Shown piece after piece: positions 20,202-32,064 of a stretch of DNA of 64,000 nucleotides (within the stretch, counting starts at the first letter, position 1; the number at the start of each line of letters is the position of its first letter). The position numbers were made by a program, and so were the translations under genes. Under the pieces are notes generated by a model. That model did no database searches. It saw only the letters and a program-made list of their open reading frames with translations, and was not told the origin of the DNA. The DNA is taken from contig NZ_JAIWPT010000010.1 in the NCBI RefSeq assembly GCF_021191695.1, positions 101,997 through 165,996 of the forward strand, in the 5' to 3' direction. The stretch comes from Proluteimonas luteida. GTDB taxonomy: Bacteria > Pseudomonadota > Gammaproteobacteria > Xanthomonadales > Xanthomonadaceae.

Positions 20202-21112
20202 GCGCCCCGGGCGCCGGCTTCAGCGTCGCGACGGTCGACGACGCCGACGCCCTGGCGGCCGCCTACGCGGTCCGGAGCACGGTGTTCGTCGGGGAGCAGC
20301 AGGTGCCGCCGGCGCTGGAACGCGACGCGCTCGACACGCTGAGCCGGCACGTGATCGCCCGCGACGCCGACGGACGCGCGATCGGCACCGGTCGGCTCGG
20401 CCCCGACGGCCGCATCGGCCGCCTCGCGGTACTGGCCGGCTGGCGCGGCCGCGGCGTCGGCGACGCGCTGCTGCGGGCGTTGCTGGAACTGGCGGACGCG
20501 GCCGCCCTGCGCACCACGACGCTGCACGCGCAGCTGGCGGCGATGGATCTGTATGCCCGGCACGGCTTCGTCGCGCATGGCCCGGTGTTCGACGAGGCCG
20601 GCATCGCGCACCGCGCCATGCGCCGCGTCGATGGCGCCGGTTTCGCGGTCGACGACCTCGACGCGGCGATCGACGTCAGCGTGACCCTGGTCCAGTCCGC
20701 GCGCCGCCACCTGTGGCTGCGCAGCCGCGACCTCGACCCCGGCCTGTTCGACCGTCCGGAGGTGTTGCGCGCGTTCCGCCGATTCGCCACCGCCGGTCGC
20801 GGCGGCGTTGTGCAGGTGCTGCTGCAGGACGCCTCGGCCCCGCAACGCGAGCATGCGCCGCTGCTCGCGCTGGCCCAGCGCCTGCCCAGCGCATTCGCGT
20901 TCCGCGCCGTCGACGATGCCGTCGACCGCAGCTTCGCCGGTGCCTTCCTGGTCAACGACAACGGCGGTTTCCTGGTCCGTGCCCTCGGCCACCGCTTCGA
21001 CGGCGAGGCCGCGACCCGGCAGCCGGGACAGGCCCGCCAGCTGGCCATGCAGTTCGCGCCGGTCTGGGAGCGTTCACGTCCCTGCACCGAGTTCCGCGCG
21101 CTCGGCATCTAG
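20198..21112 (+). CDS. GNAT N-acetyltransferase fused to a C-terminal DUF7931-like domain
   Basis: A 304-residue two-domain protein. Residues about 8-145 form a GNAT domain with the acetyl-CoA loop WRGRGVGDALL and the ElaA-type YARHGFVAHGPVFDEAGI motif. Residues about 150-300 form a second domain containing SARRHLWLRSRDLDPGLFD and FLVNDNGGFLVR, seen with GNATs in Xanthomonads and resembling the phospholipase D-like nuclease fold seen from the side, without an HKD motif. The start overlaps the oxygenase stop (ATGA), implying joint expression with it. Confidence 0.82.
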   Translation: MSAPGAGFSVATVDDADALAAAYAVRSTVFVGEQQVPPALERDALDTLSRHVIARDADGRAIGTGRLGPDGRIGRLAVLAGWRGRGVGDALLRALLELADAAALRTTTLHAQLAAMDLYARHGFVAHGPVFDEAGIAHRAMRRVDGAGFAVDDLDAAIDVSVTLVQSARRHLWLRSRDLDPGLFDRPEVLRAFRRFATAGRGGVVQVLLQDASAPQREHAPLLALAQRLPSAFAFRAVDDAVDRSFAGAFLVNDNGGFLVRALGHRFDGEAATRQPGQARQLAMQFAPVWERSRPCTEFRALGI

Positions 21113-21221
21113 CGGAACACCGCCGCATCCGCGCCCTGCCGCCGCTCGCGGCGCGGCGTCCGGACCTGCATTGCCGCTGTCGATACGACCATCGATGGTG
21201 CACCGCGGCGGACGCTGCGCG

Positions 21222-21227
21222 TATACT
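21222..21227 (+). promoter_or_regulatory. Probable -10 of the sucAB-lpd operon
   Basis: TATACT stands 91 bp upstream of the sucA GTG, with no strong -35 at 16-18 bp upstream. It is the only AT-rich -10-like hexamer in the gap. Confidence 0.5.
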
Positions 21228-21317
21228 GTCCGGCCACAACGCCGCCCGCTCCGGTGCGCACGGACATGCGCGCCGGGTCAGGCCCCGCCCCTTCCCAAAG
21301 AGCCCGAATCGCCAGAC

Positions 21318-24158
21318 GTGGACAGTCTCCTGAAGCAGTTTGCGCAGTCCTCCCAGTTCGGCGCCAATGCCGCCTACATCGAAGATCTCTACGAGCAGTA
21401 TCTGGTGGAGCCCGACAGCGTCGGGACGAAGTGGAAGCAGTGGTTCGACACGTTTCATGGCCGCGAAGCCGGCGACGTCCCCCATTCGGCGGTCATCGCC
21501 GAGGTTGCCGAAGCCGGCAGGCTGGCCGCGCGCGGCAACGCGCCGGGCGCCGGCAGCGCGACAGGCGACGAGCGTGAGCGCCATGTCGGCCGCCTGATCA
21601 CGGCCTACCGCTCGCGCGGGCACCTGGGCGCGCAGCTCGACCCGCTGGGCCTGACCCCGCCGATCAATCCGCCGGACCTGGGGCTGCCGTTCCACCACCT
21701 GACCGAGGCCGACCTCGACGACGAGTTCAGCACCGGCGGCGTGGCCGGCCAGCCGCGGATGAAGCTGCGCGACCTGCTGGCGCTGCTCAAGGCCACCTAT
21801 GCCGGGCCGATCGGCGCCGAGTTCATGCACATCCCCGACTTCGAGCAGCGCAACTGGCTCTACCGGCGCCTCGAGGCGGCCGGCGGCCGCTTCGCGCGCA
21901 GCCCGGAGGAGAAGAAGCGCATCCTCGAACGCCTGACCGCGGCCGAGGGCCTGGAGCGCTACCTGCACACCAAGTACGTCGGCCAGAAGCGCTTCTCGCT
22001 GGAAGGCGGCGACGCGCTGATCCCGCTGCTCGACGACCTGATCCAGCGCGCCGGCAAGGACGGCGTCAAGGACATCGTCATGGGCATGGCCCACCGCGGC
22101 CGCCTCAACGTGCTGGTCAACACCCTGGGCAAGAACCCGCGCAAGCTGTTCGACGAGTTCGAAGGCAAGTTCGACCACAGCGCCGACGACCGCGCCCATA
22201 CCGGCGACGTGAAGTACCACATGGGCTTCTCCGCCGACCTGGCCACGCCGGGCGGCGCGGTGCACCTGGCACTGGCGTTCAACCCCTCGCACCTGGAGAT
22301 CGTCAACCCGGTGGTGGCCGGCAGCGTGCGCTCGCGCCAGCACCGCCGCCGCGACCGCGAACGCAAGATCGTGCTGCCGGTGCTGCTGCACGGCGACGCG
22401 GCGATCGCCGGCCAGGGCGTCAACATGGAACTGTTCCAGATGTCGCAGGCGCGCGGTTTCGCGGTCGGCGGCACGGTCCACATCGTCGTCAACAACCAGG
22501 TCGGCTTCACCACCAGCGACCGCCAGGACGCGCGCTCGACGCTGTACTGCACCGACGTGGCCAAGATGGTCGGCGCGCCGGTGCTGCACGTCAACGCCGA
22601 CCACCCGGAGGCCGTGGTGTTCTGCGCCGAGCTGGCCTACGACTTCCGCCAGCAGTTCGGCAAGGACGTGGTCATCGACCTGGTCTGCTACCGCCGCCAC
22701 GGCCACAACGAGGCCGACGAGCCGGCGGCGACGCAGCCGCTGATGTACCAGGTGATCCGCAAGCACAAGACCCCGCGCGAGCTCTACACCGACCAGCTCG
22801 AGCAGGAGGGCGTGCTGAGCGCCGCCGACGCCAAGGCGATCGTCGACCGCTACCGCGACAAGCTCGACGCGGGCGAAGTCACGACCGAGCTGGCGAAGGG
22901 CCGCGCCGCGGACTACGACCTGACCATCGACTGGGATCCCTACCTCGCCGGCCGCCTCAGCGACAACCTCGACACCAGCGTGTCGCTGGAGAAGCTGACC
23001 GCGCTGGCCAGGAAGATCAACACGGTTCCCGACGAGGTGGTGCTGCATCCGCGCGTCGCCAAGATCTACGAGGACCGCCGCAAGATGACGGCCGGCGAGC
23101 TGCCGGGCGACTGGGGCTTCGCCGAGAACCTCGCCTACGCGACCCTGCTCGATGCCGGCAACCGCCTGCGCCTGGTCGGCCAGGACAGCGGACGCGGCAC
23201 GTTCTTCCACCGCCACGCGGTGCTGCACGACCAGAAGACCGGCAACGACTACATCCCGCTGCAGCAACTGGTGCAGGACCCCGAGGACGCGACCATCATC
23301 GACTCGCTGCTCAGCGAGGAGGCGGTGATGGCGTTCGAGTACGGCTACTCGACGTCCGAGCCCGGCACGCTGTGCATCTGGGAAGCCCAGTTCGGCGATT
23401 TCGCCAATGGCGCCCAGGTCGTCATCGACCAGTTCCTGTCGTCGGGCGAGGCCAAGTGGGAGCGCCTGTGCGGCCTGGCGCTGTTCCTGCCGCACGGCTA
23501 CGAGGGTCAGGGCCCGGAGCACAGCTCCGCGCGCCTGGAGCGCTTCCTGCAGCTGTGCGCACTCGAGAACATGATGGTCTGCGTGCCGACCACGCCGGCG
23601 CAGGCCTTCCATATGATCCGCCGCCAGCTGTGCATGAGCACGCGTAAGCCGCTGGTGGTGATGACGCCCAAGTCGCTGCTGCGCCACAAGCTGGCGGTGT
23701 CGACGCTGGAGGAACTGGCCGACGGCGAGTTCCAGCACCTGCTCCCCGATACCGATGCCGATCCGGCCAAGGTCAAGCGCATCGTCGCCTGCTCGGGCAA
23801 GGTCTACTACGACCTGCTGGAGGAGGCCCGCAAGCAGGAGCTGGACTCGGTGGCGATCCTGCGCGTCGAGCAGCTGTACCCGTTCCCGCGCGAGCTGCTG
23901 GCCGCCGAGTTCAAGCGCTACGCCAAGGCCACCGACATCGTCTGGTGCCAGGAGGAACCGCAGAACCAGGGCGCGTGGTACCAGATCAAGCATCACCTGG
24001 AGTTCTGCAGCGGCGCCGACCAGCGCCTGCATTACGCCGGTCGCGCCCGCTCGCCCTCGCCCGCCGTCGGTCATTTCAACGACCACGTGGTGGAACAGCA
24101 GCAACTGGTCGCCGATGCCCTGGTCAACCCGCTCGGCGGCAAGGTCTTCGCCGAGTAA
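21318..24158 (+). CDS. sucA: 2-oxoglutarate dehydrogenase E1 component
   Basis: A 946-residue thiamine-diphosphate enzyme decarboxylating 2-oxoglutarate and passing succinyl to E2. The N-terminal E2-binding helix (DSLLKQFAQSSQFGANAAYIEDLYEQY) is family-typical, GMAHRGRLNVLVN and RRHGHNEADEPAATQP mark the active site, and EFGYS-like MAFEYGYSTSEP follows. A GTG start at 21318 is proposed because similarity begins there and no ATG fits. First gene of the sucA-sucB-lpdA operon. Confidence 0.96.
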   Translation: MDSLLKQFAQSSQFGANAAYIEDLYEQYLVEPDSVGTKWKQWFDTFHGREAGDVPHSAVIAEVAEAGRLAARGNAPGAGSATGDERERHVGRLITAYRSRGHLGAQLDPLGLTPPINPPDLGLPFHHLTEADLDDEFSTGGVAGQPRMKLRDLLALLKATYAGPIGAEFMHIPDFEQRNWLYRRLEAAGGRFARSPEEKKRILERLTAAEGLERYLHTKYVGQKRFSLEGGDALIPLLDDLIQRAGKDGVKDIVMGMAHRGRLNVLVNTLGKNPRKLFDEFEGKFDHSADDRAHTGDVKYHMGFSADLATPGGAVHLALAFNPSHLEIVNPVVAGSVRSRQHRRRDRERKIVLPVLLHGDAAIAGQGVNMELFQMSQARGFAVGGTVHIVVNNQVGFTTSDRQDARSTLYCTDVAKMVGAPVLHVNADHPEAVVFCAELAYDFRQQFGKDVVIDLVCYRRHGHNEADEPAATQPLMYQVIRKHKTPRELYTDQLEQEGVLSAADAKAIVDRYRDKLDAGEVTTELAKGRAADYDLTIDWDPYLAGRLSDNLDTSVSLEKLTALARKINTVPDEVVLHPRVAKIYEDRRKMTAGELPGDWGFAENLAYATLLDAGNRLRLVGQDSGRGTFFHRHAVLHDQKTGNDYIPLQQLVQDPEDATIIDSLLSEEAVMAFEYGYSTSEPGTLCIWEAQFGDFANGAQVVIDQFLSSGEAKWERLCGLALFLPHGYEGQGPEHSSARLERFLQLCALENMMVCVPTTPAQAFHMIRRQLCMSTRKPLVVMTPKSLLRHKLAVSTLEELADGEFQHLLPDTDADPAKVKRIVACSGKVYYDLLEEARKQELDSVAILRVEQLYPFPRELLAAEFKRYAKATDIVWCQEEPQNQGAWYQIKHHLEFCSGADQRLHYAGRARSPSPAVGHFNDHVVEQQQLVADALVNPLGGKVFAE

Positions 24159-24203
24159 TCCCGCGCCAAATCCACATTCCACTGCTTTTCCCAGGAAGCC
24201 AAG

Positions 24204-27033
<2,830 letters not shown>

Positions 27034-27037
27034 AGCC

Positions 27038-27132
27038 GGGGCCAGGGACCAGAGGACAGGGGCCAGGGCAAAGCGCCTGCCGCTCCCATCGCCTTGCTTC
27101 TCCCTGCCCTCTGATCTCCGGCCTCTGGCCCC
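27038..27132. repeat. Imperfect GGCCAGGG inverted repeat between lpdA and LOG gene
   Basis: A polypurine arm at 27038-27062 (GGGGCCAGGGACCAGAGGAC...) is followed about 40 bp later by a polypyrimidine arm at 27101-27132 (CCCTGCCCTCTGATC...GGCCCC). The arms pair with one indel. The style matches the CCAGGGACCAG-type intergenic repeats of Lysobacter-like genomes (recalled); it ends just before the ATG at 27140. Confidence 0.55.
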
Positions 27133-27139
27133 GCTCCCC

Positions 27140-27733
27140 ATGAAAAGCATCTGCGTCTATTGCGGCTCCAATGCCGGCAGCAAGCCCGCCTACACCGAGC
27201 GCGCGATGGCGCTGGGCGACCGCATCGCCCGTGACGGCCTGCGCCTGGTCTACGGCGGCGGCAACGTCGGCCTGATGGGCGTGGTCGCCAATGCCGTGCT
27301 CGATGCCGGCGGCGAGGTCACCGGCGTGATCCCGCAGCAGCTGGCCGACTGGGAAGTCGCGCATCGCGGCCTGACCGAACTGGAGATCGTCGGTTCGATG
27401 CACGAGCGCAAGTCGCGGATGTTCGAGCTCTCCGACGGCTTCGTCGCCCTGCCCGGCGGCTTCGGCACGATGGAGGAGATCTTCGAGATGCTGACCTGGC
27501 GCCAGCTCGGCATCGGCAGCAAGCCCTGCGCCTTCCTCGACGTCGAGGGCTTCTACGCTCCGCTGATCGGCATGATCGACCGCATGGTCGAGGAGCGCTT
27601 CCTGCATCCCGACCAGCGCGCCGACCTGTGGTACGGCGGCGACATCGACGCGATGCTGGCGTGGATGCGGGACTACGTTCCGGCAAGTGCCAGCAAATGG
27701 AATGACGAAAAACGCCGCAGCGTCCTGAAGTAG
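27140..27733 (+). CDS. LOG-family nucleotide phosphoribohydrolase (TIGR00730)
   Basis: A 197-residue lysine-decarboxylase-like fold protein that hydrolyses N6-modified or unmodified nucleoside monophosphates. The motif PGGFGTMEE (about 105-113) and MHERKSRM (88-95) mark the family. Length is normal, but the last eleven residues (WNDEKRRSVLK) and the stop lie within a 58-bp repeat that recurs at 27815-27872, so the tail may have been captured from a repeat. Confidence 0.92.
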   Translation: MKSICVYCGSNAGSKPAYTERAMALGDRIARDGLRLVYGGGNVGLMGVVANAVLDAGGEVTGVIPQQLADWEVAHRGLTELEIVGSMHERKSRMFELSDGFVALPGGFGTMEEIFEMLTWRQLGIGSKPCAFLDVEGFYAPLIGMIDRMVEERFLHPDQRADLWYGGDIDAMLAWMRDYVPASASKWNDEKRRSVLK

Positions 27734-27756
27734 AGCGGTATCGCATCGAGCGGCAG
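27699..27756. repeat. Direct repeat copy 1 (LOG gene 3' end)
   Basis: Begins GGAATGACGAAAAACGCCGC and runs through the LOG stop codon. The first 50 bp are identical to copy 2 at 27815, 116 bp downstream, followed by one mismatch and seven more identical bases. Confidence 0.9.
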
Positions 27757-27814
27757 CACATCGGCGCGTGGCGACGCGCCGACCGGACCCGGCGCCCGGC
27801 GTTCCACCTGGCGC

Positions 27815-27872
27815 GGAATGACGAAAAACGCCGCAGCGTCCTGAAGTAGAGCGGTATCGCATCGCGCGGCAG
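27815..27872. repeat. Direct repeat copy 2 with minus-strand terminator-like stem
   Basis: Second copy of the 58-bp repeat, directly after the stop of the minus-strand amidohydrolase. On the minus strand it reads ACGC-TGCG-GCGT followed by TTTTT, a short GC stem with a T run, so it could terminate amidohydrolase transcripts. The stem is only 4-5 bp. Confidence 0.75.
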
Positions 27873-27873
27873 G

Positions 27874-29289
27874 TCAGTCGGCCGCGACCGGCACCTGCCC
27901 CGCGACCGGCACGTAATCGCTGCGTGGATACGGCACGCCGCGCTTGACCGTCAGTACCACCTCGCGCAGATGCGCGACATCCTGCAGCGGATCGCCGGCG
28001 ACGAACACGAGGTTGGCGAGCTTGCCCGGCGCGAGGGTGCCGATCTCCGCCTCCTGCCCCAGCGCCCTGGCCGCGACCCGGGTGGCGGCGGCGATGACGT
28101 CCTCCGGCGTCATGCCGACCGGTCCGGCCAGGATCTCCAGTTCGTCGTGCAGCGCGGGAAACGGGGCGTCCGCTTCGGTTTCGCCGTCGGTTCCGGCGGA
28201 AATCGCCACGCCCTGGTGGTAGGCCTGTCGGCTCAGGCGATACGTCAGTTCGACGTCGCAGCGCGGCGGCCGCCCCAGTCCATCGCGCGCGTACTGCCGC
28301 ACGTGTTCGACATACACCCGGTTGGTCGCATCCAGCACCGTGCCGCGCGCTGCCATGTCGGCGAACAGCGCCACCATCGCTTCGGGCATGCCGTCCTCGA
28401 ACGCCGACGCATCCACCGGCGCCGGATCGCGATAGGCCTGCGGCTGGTAGCCGGACACTTCGTAGCCCAGCGGACAGACGTGCGACAGCACGTCCACGCC
28501 GGCGCGCACGACCTCGGCGGGCATCGCCGGGAACACCGCCGCGTGCGCCCATACCGGCACGCCCTGCCGGTGCGCCTCGGCGGTGATGCGCGCGACCACC
28601 GCCGCCGGCAGGTCCGCATAGAGCTTGATGCCGCCGGCCGAAGTGCCGCGCGCCATCGCCACCGCCAGCGGCAGGTCGGTGTCCTCGTCGATCGCCTGCA
28701 TCCAGGGTACCTGCCCCGGCACGCCGCCCCGGCTCACCGCGGCCGTGCGCGGGTCGTCGAAGAAGCCCGGGCCCGCCATCAGCGCGGCGTAGACGATGTC
28801 GGGGGCGGGGATCTCCCCGACCCGCGAACGCCGGGCCAGTTCGCCGACCGCACGCAGGTCGTCGGCCATGCTGCGGACCGTGGTCACCCCGCCGTAGAGC
28901 TGGCGGCGCAGCAACGCCTCGGCGCGCGCCGTATCCGGCGGCGTGGCGAGGTGGACGTGGGTATCGATCAATCCCGGCAACGCATGCAGCCCGCGGACAT
29001 CGATGTGCTCGCCGTCGGGCGCGTCGGCATCCGGCACCAGCGCGACGATGCGGCCGTCGCGCACGACGATGCTCAGTCCCTCGCGCGCCGGTGCACCGGT
29101 GCCGTCGATCACCCGGGCGCCGTGGTAGATGCGGGTCGTGCCGGTCGCCTCATCGCCGGCTGTCGCCGATGCGCCCGCCGAAACGAGCAGCGACGCGCAC
29201 AGCGCCGCGTTGGCCAATCGACGGCGCCACGCCGCGCCCGCACTGCCCGCACGATGCCGTACCGCTGCCTTCATCCGCCGTGTCCCCAT
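27874..29289 (-). CDS. Exported amidohydrolase
   Basis: An about 471-residue metal-dependent hydrolase of the amidohydrolase superfamily. A Sec-like signal precedes TAGDEATG; ATGs at 29289 (MGTRRMK) and 29274 are both possible starts, and neither has a decisive ribosome site. Motifs: PGLIDTHVHLATP, GGIKLYAD (Lys), VWAHAAV, DVLSHVCP, AISAGTDGETE (Asp), then APGKLANLVFVAGDPLQD. It differs from the lipoprotein relative at 4261-5670 by lacking a lipobox. Substrate unknown. Confidence 0.87.
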   Translation of the reverse strand: MGTRRMKAAVRHRAGSAGAAWRRRLANAALCASLLVSAGASATAGDEATGTTRIYHGARVIDGTGAPAREGLSIVVRDGRIVALVPDADAPDGEHIDVRGLHALPGLIDTHVHLATPPDTARAEALLRRQLYGGVTTVRSMADDLRAVGELARRSRVGEIPAPDIVYAALMAGPGFFDDPRTAAVSRGGVPGQVPWMQAIDEDTDLPLAVAMARGTSAGGIKLYADLPAAVVARITAEAHRQGVPVWAHAAVFPAMPAEVVRAGVDVLSHVCPLGYEVSGYQPQAYRDPAPVDASAFEDGMPEAMVALFADMAARGTVLDATNRVYVEHVRQYARDGLGRPPRCDVELTYRLSRQAYHQGVAISAGTDGETEADAPFPALHDELEILAGPVGMTPEDVIAAATRVAARALGQEAEIGTLAPGKLANLVFVAGDPLQDVAHLREVVLTVKRGVPYPRSDYVPVAGQVPVAAD

Positions 29290-29420
29290 GTCCTGCACGG
29301 CCCGGAATGCCAATGCCGCGACAGCATAGGACACCTGGCGGGTCGCGCGCTGCACCGGCGCGACACTGCCGCGAACCCCGGCTATCCTCGTGGCCTTCCC
29401 CCAACACGGACGAGACGCCG

Positions 29421-30413
29421 ATGCCCGTGCCCGACCGCTTCCGCGCCTTCCGCATCCACAACGACGACGCCGGCTACCACAGCGGCATCGAGCAGGTCTC
29501 GCTCGACGACCTCAGCCCCGGCGAACTGGTCATCCGGGTCGCGCATTCCTCGGTCAACTACAAGGACGCGCTGGCCGGCACCGGTGCAGGCAAGATCCTG
29601 CGCCGCTTTCCGCTGGTCGGCGGCATCGACGTCGCCGGCCACGTCGTGGCCTCGCGCGATCCGGGTTTTCGCGAGGGCGACGCAGTCCTGATCACCGGCT
29701 GCGGCCAGTCGGAGACCCGCGATGGCGGTTACGCCGACTACGCCCGGCTCGAGGCGAAGTCCGCGGTGCACCTGCCCGTCGGCCTGGACCTGCGCGAAAG
29801 CATGATCCTCGGCACCGCCGGCTTCACCGCGGCGCTGGCGCTGCTGCGCCTGCAGGAGAACCGGCAGACGCCGGACCTCGGGCCGCTGGTGGTGACCGGT
29901 GCGACCGGCGGCGTCGGCTCGCTGGCGATCGACATCTTCAGCCGCGCCGGCTACGAGGTGCATGCGGTCAGCGGCAAGGCCGCGCAGGCGCCCTACCTGC
30001 ATGCGATCGGCGCGCGCGAGGTCCTGGGGCGCGACGCGCTGGCGACCACGCGTCCGCTGGAATCGGCACGTTTCGGCGGCGGGCTCGATACCGTCGGCGG
30101 TCCGATGCTGGTCAGCCTGCTGGCGCAGACCGCGCCGTACGGCAGCGTCGCCAGCGCGGGCCTGGCCGCGAGCGCGGAACTCGATGCCACGGTGATGCCC
30201 TTCATCCTGCGCGGCGTGTCGCTGCTGGGCATCGCCGCGTCGGGCACGCCGCGCGTCCTGCGCGACGAGGTCTGGCGGCGGCTGTCGTCGGACTGGAAAC
30301 CCGCGCACCTGGCAACGATCTGCACGCAGGATGTCGCGCTCGACGCATTGCCGGCGGTATTCGACGCGATGCTGGCTGGCGGCGCGCAAGGTCGAACGCT
30401 CGTCACGCTTTGA
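29421..30413 (+). CDS. Quinone/acrylyl-CoA reductase family oxidoreductase (YhdH/AcuI-like)
   Basis: A 330-residue zinc-free medium-chain dehydrogenase. YhdH-type features: SVNYKDALAGTGAGKI, RRFPLVGGIDVAGHV, the NADPH motif VTGATGGVGSLAIDIF and the final LAGGAQGRTLV. AcuI in relatives reduces acryloyl-CoA to propionyl-CoA; the physiological substrate here is inferred from family only. The ATG at 29421 follows GGACGAGACGCCG. Stands alone. Confidence 0.92.
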   Translation: MPVPDRFRAFRIHNDDAGYHSGIEQVSLDDLSPGELVIRVAHSSVNYKDALAGTGAGKILRRFPLVGGIDVAGHVVASRDPGFREGDAVLITGCGQSETRDGGYADYARLEAKSAVHLPVGLDLRESMILGTAGFTAALALLRLQENRQTPDLGPLVVTGATGGVGSLAIDIFSRAGYEVHAVSGKAAQAPYLHAIGAREVLGRDALATTRPLESARFGGGLDTVGGPMLVSLLAQTAPYGSVASAGLAASAELDATVMPFILRGVSLLGIAASGTPRVLRDEVWRRLSSDWKPAHLATICTQDVALDALPAVFDAMLAGGAQGRTLVTL

Positions 30414-30447
30414 CATCAGTCGCGTATGCGCCCCATTCACCCGCCGC

Positions 30448-30453
30448 TAGAAT
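30448..30453 (+). promoter_or_regulatory. Possible -10 for the receiver gene
   Basis: TAGAAT lies 28 bp before the ATG of the response-regulator gene, which is preceded by the ribosome site AGGGGGACTCC. No clear -35 was found. Confidence 0.4.
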
Positions 30454-30480
30454 CCGGAGGTCGAAGTCTAGGGGGACTCC

Positions 30481-30876
30481 ATGGCACGCATCCTGATCGT
30501 GGACGATTCACCATCGCAGATGATGGGAATCCGGCGCATCGTCGAAAAACTGGGGCACGAAGCGCTGACCGCGGAAGACGGCCAGGCCGGCGTGGAGGCG
30601 GCCAGGCGCGAGCTGCCCGACCTGATCCTGATGGATGTGGTGATGCCGAACCTCAACGGCTTCCAGGCCACCCGCTCGATCACGCGCGACCCGGCGACCG
30701 CGCACATCCCGGTGATCCTGGTGACGACCAAGGACCAGGACACCGACCGCGTCTGGGGCATGCGCCAGGGCGCCAAGGCCTACCTGACCAAGCCTTTCAG
30801 CGAGGTCGAACTGGCCGACGCCATCCTGCGGACGATCGGCAATCCGCCTGCGGCGCCCGCGCCCACCGACGCCTGA
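30481..30876 (+). CDS. Single-domain response regulator, PilH-like
   Basis: A 131-residue stand-alone CheY-type receiver. The acidic pair Asp8-Asp9, phosphoacceptor Asp52 (LILMDVVMP), and Lys104 (LTKPF) are all in place. There is no output domain except a Pro/Ala tail. Sequence style resembles PilH/PilG receivers of twitching motility in Xanthomonads, but no pil or che partner is adjacent, so it is an orphan in this window. Confidence 0.88.
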   Translation: MARILIVDDSPSQMMGIRRIVEKLGHEALTAEDGQAGVEAARRELPDLILMDVVMPNLNGFQATRSITRDPATAHIPVILVTTKDQDTDRVWGMRQGAKAYLTKPFSEVELADAILRTIGNPPAAPAPTDA

Positions 30877-30961
30877 ACCGACGGCGCTCCACCGTCACGC
30901 CAGCCGCACCGAAAGACGCGGCTGGCGGATCCCTGCCGGCGGATCGATCGCCCCCGGTCGA

Positions 30962-31885
30962 TCAGGACCTGCGCCACCCGTCGAAGGCATCGCGCAGGGC
31001 CTCGTAGGCGGCCGTCTGTTCCGCGGTACGCGGCGGCGGCGCCTGGACCTCGAGTTCGACCAGCTGGTCGCCATTGGCTGCGCCACCGGTGCCGGGCAGG
31101 CCGCGGCCGCGCAGGCGCAGCTTGCGACCTTCCTCGGAACCGGCGGGAATCTTCAGCTCGACGTTGCCGCCGAGCGTCGGCACGCTGACCGTCGCGCCCA
31201 GCGCGGCCTCCCACGGCGCGACCGGCAGCAGGTGGATGATGTTGCGGCCATCGACCTCGAACTGCGGGTGCGCGGCGTACTCGATCTCGAGCAGCAGGTC
31301 GCCGCCCTGCTGGCCCTGCCTGGGCAGCCGCACCACCTGGCCGGGCCGGATGCCCTTGGGAATGCGTACGTCGAAGGTCTTGCCCAGCACCGGCACGCGC
31401 ACGCTGTCGCCGCGATAGACGGTTTCCAGCGGCACCGACAGGCGCGCGCGGGTATCGCGCGGTGGCATGCCCTGGCCGGCATGCGACCCGAAACCGCCAT
31501 GCCCGCCGCCGAAGCCGCCGGCGCGGCGGCCGCCGAACATCTGCTCGAAGAAGTCGCTGAAACCACCACCCGCACCGCCGCCGGCGAAGATCTCGTCGAA
31601 GTCCACGCCGCCCGCGCCCTGGCCGCCGAAACCGCCCGGCGGCGGCTGGATCTCGTCACCGGGACGGTAGCCGCGCGTGCGCAACTCGTCGTAGGCGCTG
31701 CGCTTCTGCGGGTCGCGCAGGGCCTCATAGGCCTCGTTGACCGCCTTGAAGCGCTCCTCGGCGCCCTCTTCCTTGCTGACGTCGGGGTGGTACTTGCGCG
31801 CCAGCCGGCGATAGGCGGTCTTGATCTCCGCGTCGCCGGCATTGGGCTCGACGCCAAGAATCTCGTAGTAATCCTTGAACTGCAT
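30962..31885 (-). CDS. cbpA: DnaJ-family co-chaperone, CbpA-like
   Basis: A 307-residue type II J-protein that stimulates DnaK. The J-domain (1-70) has HPD at residues 33-35; a Gly/Phe-rich linker with FGGGHGGFG follows; the C-terminal beta domains ([14 protein letters not shown] segments) lack the zinc finger, which separates CbpA from DnaJ. It lies downstream of the hsp20 gene on the same strand, after a hairpin at 31942-31971, a logical heat-shock pair. Confidence 0.93.
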   Translation of the reverse strand: MQFKDYYEILGVEPNAGDAEIKTAYRRLARKYHPDVSKEEGAEERFKAVNEAYEALRDPQKRSAYDELRTRGYRPGDEIQPPPGGFGGQGAGGVDFDEIFAGGGAGGGFSDFFEQMFGGRRAGGFGGGHGGFGSHAGQGMPPRDTRARLSVPLETVYRGDSVRVPVLGKTFDVRIPKGIRPGQVVRLPRQGQQGGDLLLEIEYAAHPQFEVDGRNIIHLLPVAPWEAALGATVSVPTLGGNVELKIPAGSEEGRKLRLRGRGLPGTGGAANGDQLVELEVQAPPPRTAEQTAAYEALRDAFDGWRRS

Positions 31886-31941
31886 CTGGACGTTCCATTC
31901 GGCGCATGCCGCGCCCTGGGGGAGTGGATGTCTGCAACGAC

Positions 31942-31971
31942 AGACGGCCCGCAGGATACCTGCAGGCCGCC
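31942..31971. terminator. Hairpin between hsp20 and cbpA
   Basis: An inverted repeat CGGCC(T/C)GCAGG around TAT forms an 11-bp stem with one mismatch in the 180-bp gap after hsp20. It lacks a T run and may attenuate rather than end read-through into cbpA. Confidence 0.4.
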
Positions 31972-32064
31972 GTGTCCGTCATGGTCGCCCCGCCCGCGTG
32001 GATCGCGGACGGGGCGCAACCGCGGCTGCCGTGGCAGCACGCGTGGCTGTCGCCAGCCGGATGG

